From: Anaerolineales bacterium
GTDB taxonomy: Bacteria; Chloroflexota; Anaerolineae; 4572-78; J111
Length of the DNA stretch: 17,105 bases
Assembly: GCA_020634935.1 (NCBI GenBank)
Contig: JACKAT010000077.1
Location: 1 to 17,105, forward strand
Reading direction: 5' to 3'
Part shown: piece by piece, positions 1 to 6,900 of the stretch
How the letters are laid out: every line of letters starts with the position of its first letter
Position numbering within the stretch: the stretch's first letter is position 1
Position numbers and translations under genes: made by a program
The notes under the pieces: model-generated
Seen by the model: the letters and a program-made list of their open reading frames with translations, nothing else
Told to the model about the DNA's origin: nothing
Databases searched by the model: none

Positions 1-1
1 G

Positions 2-235
2 GTCGATGTGTCGCCCAAAGATACCATTACCTCGCTGGGCTACAAATCCTCCGTTGTCGGCGCGAATATGTTGGTCAAAGCGGTCAGAGTGCTGGCTGCC
101 GGCGCGCCGCTACGAACGCCCCAGGATCACCACCATGCCTCCTACCACTCGTGGCCCAAACCGGCCGACCAGCGCTGTTTCCGGCAGCAAAAAGGTCGTT
201 ACGGCACCATCTTTGAATTGTGGAAATACATGTAA
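2..235 (+). CDS. Formyltransferase-like protein, C-terminal fragment
   Basis: The frame is open from the window edge and stops at TAA 233-235, giving about 77 residues of the C-terminal end; the start lies outside. The segment NMLVKAVRVLAAG followed by a PQD, HHHASY and WPKPADQRCF pattern resembles the end of the formyltransferase catalytic fold seen in methionyl-tRNA and sugar-amine formyltransferases, where a helix ending in LLAAG precedes an A-[ST]-Y-x-P-K-P-[ST] motif. The fragment stops soon after that motif, so there is no room for the C-terminal OB-like domain of Fmt; a sugar or amino-sugar formyltransferase next to glycosyltransferases would fit better. The catalytic Asn/His/Asp region is not in the window, so activity and substrate cannot be judged. 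The family call is moderate and the substrate is unknown. Confidence 0.5.
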   Translation, partial: VDVSPKDTITSLGYKSSVVGANMLVKAVRVLAAGAPLRTPQDHHHASYHSWPKPADQRCFRQQKGRYGTIFELWKYM

Positions 236-270
236 CCTTCTCCCACACCCGCTCCACCCTACCTCTCTAT

Positions 271-298
271 TTTCGATTCAGTTTTTTTCGAGTATAAT
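271..298 (+). promoter_or_regulatory. Candidate promoter of the glycosyltransferase pair
   Basis: A perfect TATAAT lies at 293-298 in an AT-rich stretch after the upstream stop codon. The -35 element is poor (TTTCGA at 271-276 with a 16-base spacer). Transcription would begin near 305, leaving a leader of about 50 bases that contains the dyads at 333-348 and 357-367. This is a consensus match only. Confidence 0.4.
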
Positions 299-332
299 AA
301 TTCCTATATATTGTGCGTTCATGAAAATAATG

Positions 333-348
333 CTACTACATATAGTAG
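333..348. promoter_or_regulatory. Inverted repeat in the glycosyltransferase leader
   Basis: CTACTA (333-338) and TAGTAG (343-348) are perfect inverted arms around a CATA spacer. The dyad sits between the -10 box and the start codon, immediately before the AGAGG that could serve as ribosome binding site. It could be a small operator or a weak RNA hairpin that hides the ribosome site. No protein is known to bind it. Confidence 0.3.
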
Positions 349-356
349 AGGATTGA

Positions 357-367
357 GTGACGGTCAC
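357..367. repeat. GTGACGGTCAC dyad at the GT2 start codon, repeated after the pair
   Basis: GTGACGGTCAC is a GTGAC-N-GTCAC palindrome covering the GTG initiation codon at 357. The same word occurs as its reverse complement at 3858-3868, just after the second gene of the pair, with a shared TT flank. It could be an operator; chance is not excluded for an 11-base word with a centre mismatch. Confidence 0.3.
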
Positions 368-1103
368 TTTAACAGGCCCTGAACTAAAAATGAAAGCCTC
401 AATTATTCTGCCCACCTATAAAGAAAAAGATAACATTGTCGAGCTGATCTACGCTATTTTTCAGGCGATTCCGGCCGAGCTAACCTTCGAAGTGGTGGTC
501 GTCGATGACAACAGCCCCGACGGCACGGCTGAGGCGGTCCGCCAACACTTTCAAGACGATCCGCGCGTGAAGCTGTTTGTCCGCACCCGCGACCGGGGCC
601 TGGCGACGGCCATCCGCTACGGCATCGACCATTCCGATGGCGAAATTCTGGTTTTCATGGACACCGACTTCAACCACGATCCCAGCCTCCTGCCGCAAAT
701 GATCAAATTTCTGGAATACTACGACATCATTATCGGCTCGCGCTTTGTCATGGCCGGCGGCATGGAAGATCGATTCCGCCAATTTTCCAGCCTGCTCTAC
801 AACTATGCTATCCGGCTTCTCTTCCAAACGCCCGTTCACGATAATCTCAGCGGCTTTTTTTCAATTTATCGGGATAAATTGGTCTCGATGAACTTGAACC
901 AAATCTACTACGGCTACGGCGATTATTTTATCCGTTTGCTGATGGTCAGCCACAAACGCGGCTACAAAATGTTGGAAGTTCCCGTCTTCTACCGGCTGAG
1001 AATGCACGGTCACAGCAAAACGCAATTTCTGTCAACATTTACTAAATATACGCTGGCCCTTTTAATGTTACGTATGAAGTTATGGACAGGGAGAATGCGA
1101 TGA
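357..1103 (+). CDS. GT2 polyprenyl/dolichyl-phosphate mannosyltransferase-like glycosyltransferase
   Basis: A family-2 glycosyltransferase that probably moves a hexose from a nucleotide sugar to a polyprenyl phosphate at the inner membrane face, making a lipid-linked sugar donor. From the ATG at 390, SIILPTYKEKDNI opens the GT-A fold; DDNSPDG (residues 39-45) is the nucleotide-binding Asp cluster; DTD (91-93) is the metal-binding DxD; GSRF (116-119) and an LSGFFSIYRD motif match the DPM1 family. There is no long membrane tail, so it belongs with short soluble DPM1-type enzymes. The GTG at 357 is kept because AGAGG at 347-351 lies 5 bases upstream, while the ATG at 390 (237 residues) has no SD; homologs usually begin near the latter, so either start is possible. 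The stop overlaps the next gene at ATGA, implying translational coupling. The sugar is not shown by the sequence. Confidence 0.85.
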   Translation: MTVTLTGPELKMKASIILPTYKEKDNIVELIYAIFQAIPAELTFEVVVVDDNSPDGTAEAVRQHFQDDPRVKLFVRTRDRGLATAIRYGIDHSDGEILVFMDTDFNHDPSLLPQMIKFLEYYDIIIGSRFVMAGGMEDRFRQFSSLLYNYAIRLLFQTPVHDNLSGFFSIYRDKLVSMNLNQIYYGYGDYFIRLLMVSHKRGYKMLEVPVFYRLRMHGHSKTQFLSTFTKYTLALLMLRMKLWTGRMR

Positions 1104-3793
1104 GTCACCCACAATCGAGCTCGCCATCTGGCGGCGAAGAACAATCAAAAATGGATAAATCAAGCGAAGGCAGCGGCCAAAACGGCTTGGCCAAGCACTC
1201 AACCCCACCTGCCTCTGATTACGACTCACCCGATGCCGGCCATCTCATCCTCGACATCGACCAGGGGCCGCGCCCCGGCCCGGTTGACGAGATTCAACAG
1301 GCTCTCTTTGAAGCCGCCCAGGCCGACCTGCCGGTCGATGTTGATTTTACTGCACTGGCCAAACCCACGCTGGAGCCACAACGTCCCCCGGCCAAACCGG
1401 TCGATGACCTTGGGGCGGCCATTCAACAGGCGCTGCAAGAAGGCCGCGCCGCCGCCCTCGATTTCGACGCCTTACCGGAGCCAACGATCACGCCCAAAAA
1501 AGTGGTAACGTTTAACAAACCGGCCCCGCCGCCGTCCAAAGTTCTAGTTCCACCTCCACCGCCGCGCCCTTCCGCTCCCCCGGAAACCGCGCTTGAACCC
1601 GAACCTGGCTCTCGTCCGGAACCCCCACCTCAACCCGAACCGGAGCCTGAACCTGAAATGACCCTACCGGACCCTATCTCGGCCATTTCCGATTTCTGGT
1701 TCTTGCTGGCGCTGTTCCTGACGTTTCGTTTATTAACCCTCTTTCTGCTGCGCCCCGGCGGCTTCATCCGCGACTGGTCAGATTTTGACACCTACTTCGG
1801 CATCGCGGCTTTGTCCGATTACTCGCTGTTTCCGTTTTTGGATTTTTGGCTGGAATGGCCGCCGTTGGTGCCGTGGTTAAGCGTAGGCGCTTACCACTTA
1901 TCACTTCTGCTGCCGCCCTGGTCAGATGATCCGCGCTTGTGGTTTATCCTGACAATGGGGTTCACCTTTGTGCTGTTTGAAGTGGGCAACTTTGTGCTGA
2001 TTTATCGATTGGCCCGCAAGCTGTTTCAATCGTCCACCACCGTCACCCGGGTGCTGTGGTTTTACATCGGCCTATTTCCGCCCGTGTACGCCATGCTGGG
2101 CTTTTTCGACGGCGTAGCCTTGTTTTTCATCCTCCTGGCTCTCGATCTCATTTTAAGCGACCGCCGCGTCTTCTCGGCGATGGCTATTGGCGTGGGGTTT
2201 ATGGTCAAAATCATCCCGATTCTCATGCTGCCGGTCGTTCTGCGCCATTTGTGGTATCAATACCGCCACAATAACCGTGAAGCCGGCGTAGAGGCCGGCC
2301 TCTTTGCTGTGGTGCTCGGGCTGACGGTAATGGTCTTGTTAGCGCCCTTTATCTTTTTGCCGGCCCTTGATGGCAGCCCCCAATGGTGGCTGGTTTCCTT
2401 CCGATCGATGCTGGGGCGATCATCGTGGGAAACGGTTTGGGCGGTGGCTGAAGGTTACTACGGTTTTGGGCAAGTCGGCGGCGACCGGCTCGACCCCAAT
2501 GTGACGCAGGCCAGCTTCGCCATTCATCCTGGCTGGCCAAGCCTGGTTTGGATTTTGATTACGCTGGCTTTTGTGGGAGGGTATGCCTATCTTTTCACCC
2601 GGCCGGCCAATTACAAACAGCCGCGTAATTTGGTAGCATTCGGCGGATTAACGGTCATTATCTTCATGCTTTATTCAAAAGGCTACAGCCCTCAATTTTT
2701 GGTCTACTTGCTGCCTTTTATTATTTTGCTGATGCCAACCGGACGGGGGTTGATCTACGCTTTGATTTTAACCGGGCTAAATGTGTTAGAGCAACCCGTC
2801 TATTTCGTGATGCTGCCTAACGACAATTGGCTGCTTGTATTTATTGTCGTGGCTCGATTTCTCACGTTGGTGGCATTGGGGGTGGAATTCGGGCTGGTTA
2901 TCTGGCCGATCGCAACCCGTTCAACCCGGCTGATTAATCTCCACGCGCGTGTTCCGCTCATTTTGGGCAGTTTGGCCGCCATAGCCTTAATTGTGCTCAC
3001 ACCCCTAACTATGCGGGCCTATACGCATCACCAACTCGACAACACCGATTTGGGCACGTTTACCGGTTTCATGGCCGACCGAGCCACAGGAGAGCGCGTT
3101 ATTGTGAGCAGCCAAGATACCTATCGCCAGGTTTATCCCTATGTAGCCGACATCCTTGATCTGAAGCTCGCTTCCTTCGACCCTAATCTGACCGAGCGGA
3201 CTATTGCCGCCGGACGCGCGGCCAAACCGGCCGATCTGATGCAAGGGCTTAATCAGGTTTGGATTTTACCGACCGGGCCTAATCAGGAAGCGCTGCATAA
3301 TGCCGCCGCTAATCGAGGTGAACTGTTGGCCACCTATAACTTTGGCGATCTCGGCGAGGCTTCGCTTTACACCTTCCGGCCTAATCCGGTGCCGTTAATA
3401 GCCCCGGCTCGCTTCACCGGCGGCATCGAACTATTAGATCACCACACCGAGATCAGCAATGATGCCGTCACGATAACACTCTACTGGCGTGCGATCGACC
3501 CTCAAACGCAAAGATTAACGGTTTTTACGCAGCTATTGGATGGAAATGGGGAGTTGGTAGCCGGTCATGACGGCATCCCTCACAACGGAACGATGCCGGT
3601 AACGGACTGGCCGGTGGCTACCGTCCAAGCCGACACCCATCGCATCGCTCTGCCGCTGGATTTGGGGCCAGGTGAATATGCGTTGGTCATCGGATTGTAC
3701 AATCGGTTTAACGAACGGATCAGTGCGATCGATCCTCAGGGGGTGGCTTATCCTGATCGGGCGGTTCAACTAGAAACTGTGCAACTGCACTAA
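1100..3793 (+). CDS. GT-C family membrane glycosyltransferase with Pro-rich cytoplasmic N-terminus and C-terminal beta domain
   Basis: A large integral-membrane protein likely to transfer sugar from a lipid-phosphate donor to an envelope acceptor outside the membrane. The start at 1100 overlaps the upstream stop as ATGA and has AGGGAG 6 bases before it; an in-frame ATG at 1082 is possible. Residues 1-190 are hydrophilic and very Pro/Glu-rich, with two copies of an IQQAL...DF-AL-P-T module (about 65-93 and 108-132). About ten hydrophobic segments follow from residue 197. The first outer loop carries RDWSDFDTYFG (224-234) and an LEWPPL motif; acidic residues in this loop are typical of GT-C catalytic sites (GT39/GT87/PIG-M type). 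The last 100 or so residues (ARFTGGIELLDH onward) read as an extracytoplasmic beta-sandwich seen at the end of many Chloroflexi GT-C proteins. The GT2 partner could make its donor. Acceptor and exact family are unknown. Confidence 0.75.
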   Translation: MSHPQSSSPSGGEEQSKMDKSSEGSGQNGLAKHSTPPASDYDSPDAGHLILDIDQGPRPGPVDEIQQALFEAAQADLPVDVDFTALAKPTLEPQRPPAKPVDDLGAAIQQALQEGRAAALDFDALPEPTITPKKVVTFNKPAPPPSKVLVPPPPPRPSAPPETALEPEPGSRPEPPPQPEPEPEPEMTLPDPISAISDFWFLLALFLTFRLLTLFLLRPGGFIRDWSDFDTYFGIAALSDYSLFPFLDFWLEWPPLVPWLSVGAYHLSLLLPPWSDDPRLWFILTMGFTFVLFEVGNFVLIYRLARKLFQSSTTVTRVLWFYIGLFPPVYAMLGFFDGVALFFILLALDLILSDRRVFSAMAIGVGFMVKIIPILMLPVVLRHLWYQYRHNNREAGVEAGLFAVVLGLTVMVLLAPFIFLPALDGSPQWWLVSFRSMLGRSSWETVWAVAEGYYGFGQVGGDRLDPNVTQASFAIHPGWPSLVWILITLAFVGGYAYLFTRPANYKQPRNLVAFGGLTVIIFMLYSKGYSPQFLVYLLPFIILLMPTGRGLIYALILTGLNVLEQPVYFVMLPNDNWLLVFIVVARFLTLVALGVEFGLVIWPIATRSTRLINLHARVPLILGSLAAIALIVLTPLTMRAYTHHQLDNTDLGTFTGFMADRATGERVIVSSQDTYRQVYPYVADILDLKLASFDPNLTERTIAAGRAAKPADLMQGLNQVWILPTGPNQEALHNAAANRGELLATYNFGDLGEASLYTFRPNPVPLIAPARFTGGIELLDHHTEISNDAVTITLYWRAIDPQTQRLTVFTQLLDGNGELVAGHDGIPHNGTMPVTDWPVATVQADTHRIALPLDLGPGEYALVIGLYNRFNERISAIDPQGVAYPDRAVQLETVQLH

Positions 3794-3803
3794 TGATGGT
3801 CAC

Positions 3804-3819
3804 TTTTGCAAGAGCAAAA
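3804..3819. repeat. Short hairpin after the GT-C stop codon
   Basis: TTTTGC (3804-3809) and GCAAAA (3814-3819) pair around AAGA, 10 bases after the stop. It is AT-rich and weak. It lies inside a wider inverted pair, GGTCACTT (3798-3805) against AAGTGACC (3856-3863), so several foldings compete. It may contribute to 3'-end formation, but no T-tract follows. Confidence 0.3.
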
Positions 3820-3857
3820 CCGTTGATTTCGTCGATCAAGTGGGTATTTTTGACTAA

Positions 3858-3868
3858 GTGACCGTCAC
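3858..3868. repeat. GTGACCGTCAC dyad, reverse complement of 357-367
   Basis: This is the second copy of the GTGAC-N-GTCAC word, in opposite orientation and 65 bases after the GT-C stop. Its left half also pairs with GGTCACTT at 3798-3805. It may be an operator copy or a stem arm in the gap between the convergent genes. Confidence 0.3.
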
Positions 3869-3878
3869 CTTGTCGCTA

Positions 3879-3917
3879 TATAGAGTTATTAGCTCTGACA
3901 ACTCCATAAACTCTATA
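3879..3917. terminator. Possible bidirectional terminator or 3' hairpin between convergent genes
   Basis: TATAGAGTT (3879-3887) is the exact reverse complement of AACTCTATA (3909-3917), giving a 9-bp stem with a 21-base loop between the converging GT-C and kinase-fusion genes. The stem is AT-rich and has no strong T-run, so it is a weak terminator candidate rather than a classical one. Confidence 0.3.
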
Positions 3918-3940
3918 AACTCATGAACTCCCACAAACTC
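3900..3940. repeat. Five AACTC units at 8-10 base spacing
   Basis: AACTC begins at 3900, 3909, 3918, 3926 and 3936 (steps 9, 9, 8, 10), the first units reading AACTCCATA and AACTCTATA. It is a short degenerate tandem array ending 7 bases before the minus-strand stop codon. Possible roles are slipped-strand repeats or part of a 3'-end structure; nothing shows a function. Confidence 0.5.
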
Positions 3941-3946
3941 TAATAT

Positions 3947-6900
3947 TTAATTGGCCGTAGTTGCTTTGGCGTGGTGCGTTACGAGTTTGACTAGGTTTTG
4001 ATGATCAGCAATATTTTCAAGAAAAGAGGTTCGCCACTCAAGATGGCTAATTTTGTCAGAGCGATTTTGCAGCCAGGTGTGACCTCGCTCGATCGCGTTG
4101 GTAGCTTTCTGGGGGTCGCCTAACTGGGCAAAGACATTGTGGGCGGTTAGGTAAAGGCGAACCGGGTATTTTATCGGCCAGGCTTCATTAGCTAGGGAAA
4201 GTTGATTAAGGCAAATTTCAATTTTTTGTTGGGCTTCGGTGAGTTTGCCCTCGTGTACCAAACAGCGGGCCAGACCGGCTTCGGCATCTAAGCTGCCCCG
4301 CTGGTACTTTGTCTTTTTCTGAATGGCCCGCATCTGCTCAAAAGCATTACGAGCTTTCTCATAGTCTTGTAAGCCCTCCAGAGCCAGAGCAAATTCCAAC
4401 CAGATATCCACTTCCAAAACCTTATTTTTTGAGTATTGGGCCAGTTCTAGAGCCTGACCAATATAATCACGCGCCTTGTTATAATCACCGGATTGGAGGG
4501 CATAAATGGTTCCCAACGTTTGCAGATCGGCGGCTTCGCCCTGGCCATCTTCAATAGTCCGATGTCGATTTCGAGCCAACTTAATCTCATCCAAGGCCTG
4601 ATCATACTGTCCTACCGTTTTATAAATTCGGGCCAGCCGGTTCAGGCACAAAGCTTCCCCTTGGGATTTACCAATCATTTTATTGAGGAGCAACGCTTGT
4701 TTCTGGTACCACTCGGCGCGATCATAGTCGCCTTTGATCAGCAGAACCTCGGCCAGGTTGCTCAAGTAAGTGGCCTGTCCCTGCCGATCTCCCACTAATT
4801 GGCTCATCGCCAGAGCTTGTTGGTAGTAGGTGCTGCACTCCGAGTAATTACCGATCAATTTTTGCACGGTACCCAGACTATTGATAATCTCGGCCTCATC
4901 CTGTTGATTGTTAGTCCGCTTGAGTTTATCGAGAATAATGCGCAGATGCTGGCGAGCCTGCTCAAACTGGCCTTGATGAATGGCTAACTGGGCCATTTGT
5001 AACAAACTTCTACCTTCTACTAGTAAGTTACCCGACTGTTGAGCCGCAATAAGGCCGGCTTGTGCTTCACTAAGCGCCTCATTGAGATGGCTTGCCACCT
5101 GTTCGAAAACTGAGCGGCGATTATGAATGAGCGCCTGTTTTGCCGGTTCTTTCAGCGCTTGGGCTAACTTTTGCAGCGCCACCAAATCAGCTAATTGGCC
5201 GGGTCGATTGCCGAGGTTGCTGTAAATTTGCTCGCGCGCCATCAATATTTCAAAGGATTGATACTGAACCGATCGCTCATCCCCCAAATCATCCATTATT
5301 TCCAAGGCCCGGCTGTACCAAAATAACGCCGTTTGATTAGCATAGATGATGCTGGCGTGAGTAGCTGCCCGGATGCTGTGGGCTAACCCTCGTTCTAATT
5401 CACCGGCTTGGAGAAAATGATAGGCTAGTTGATTGGCGGCCTCTTTCAAATGCAGCTGCCGCCGTTCCAACGCTTCTCCGGCCTCACGGTGAAGCATACG
5501 CCGCTTCATAGAGTTCAACTGACGATAGATGGTCTCTTGAATTTGGGTGTGACGAAAGCGCAAGCGCTGCTCACCAATTCCTTCCTCTAACAGTTGGCGC
5601 TCCAAAGCTGTATCAAGACAACTTAGGGCATCCTCAACCGAGAGGGTACTCATTTCCACCAAATCTCCGAAGGCGAACTCTTCGCCCAGAATGGCAGCCT
5701 GGTTAAGCAGTGTTTGGGTTTCGCGATTGAACCGCCCAAAACGCCGCCGGATCGCTTGATCAAGGTTAAGCGGCAGTTGCTCCGGATCAATCGGGATGAA
5801 ATTCCACCGGCCGGCCTGCCAGTTAATAATCTCTTCGTCGGCCAACCCTTGGGCAATCTGTTCTGTGAAAAGGGGGTTGCCTAAGGCATGTTCATAAATA
5901 GTTGTACTAATATCAACCGGAACCGACTGTGACCAAATATTTTCCAATAGAGCCGTACTCTCCGCTTGAGTCAGCGGCTCTAACGTTAGCCGGGTACAAT
6001 TAGACTGGCTATCTAACTTGGCCAAGGCCTCAACCAGTAGATCGCTGTTTTCAGTATGATCGTGTTCAAATATGCCAACTAGCATTAGCGAAATTTGCTC
6101 GGCGCGATGAGCCAGATAGCTGAGCAATTTTAGGCTGGCCTGATCGATCCATTGTAATTCATCAAGAATTAGCAGCCACGGACGCCGGGCGGTCGCCTCG
6201 GCAATCGAGTTGGTGAGGGTGGCCAAACTAATTCGCGTCGTAGCCTCCTCGACGACGGGTAAGGGTATGTCGGACATGATTTGCCCGGCCTCGGGAATAA
6301 GTTGGATAATTTCCGTCCAGACCTGGCCCGTATGATTCTCAATTTCCTCAGTCAAAGTGTTGTTAAAATAGCTTTTCACCGCTGCAACAAAGGGGTGATA
6401 AGGGAGGCTGCCTTCCAATTTCTGACAGCTACCCATCAGCACTGTGGCGTCATTCAAGCCGGCAACAAATTCGCGAATCAACCGGGTTTTTCCCAAACCA
6501 GAGCCTCCATTGAGCAGCACCACCTGTCCTTGTCCCTGCCGAGTCTTTTCCCACAGTTCAAAAAAGAGCTGTAGTTCTTTCTGGCGGCCAACTAAAGCGG
6601 GCCACTGCTCGCGGGTATGCATTTGCCGTTCCAGTTCCCCGCTGCCATTTAAGGAAATACTGTTGAGGATCGAGCGAACCTGCCGAGCCGTGCCATATCG
6701 TTTATTAGGATCTTTTTCCAACAGCCTTAAAATGAGATGATCCAGCATCAACGGAATTTTAGGGTTAAGTTCTCGAGGCGGCGTTGGTAGTTTATTGAGT
6801 TGTTGATCTAATACCTCTTGATCGGAGCCCTTAAAGGGAGATTGTCCGGTGAGCATTTCATACAAGATTACGCCCAGCGCATATAGGTCAGTCCGGGCAT

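Noticed and set aside
6..356. 116-codon plus-strand frame over the upstream gene end
   Set aside because: Arg/Pro/Ser-rich in its first half and running through the AT-rich leader; the overlapping frame matches formyltransferases instead.
480..839. 119-codon minus-strand frame opposite the GT2 gene
   Set aside because: Shadow of the DD...DxD region of a clear GT2 enzyme; the apparent Val/Asp richness mirrors the codons of the real gene.
1082..1084. ATG start for the GT-C gene 18 bases upstream
   Set aside because: The ATG at 1100 forms an ATGA overlap with the GT2 stop and has AGGGAG 6 bases before it.
3900..3940. CRISPR-like array
   Set aside because: Units of 5-9 bases with almost no spacer are far too short; no cas genes are present.
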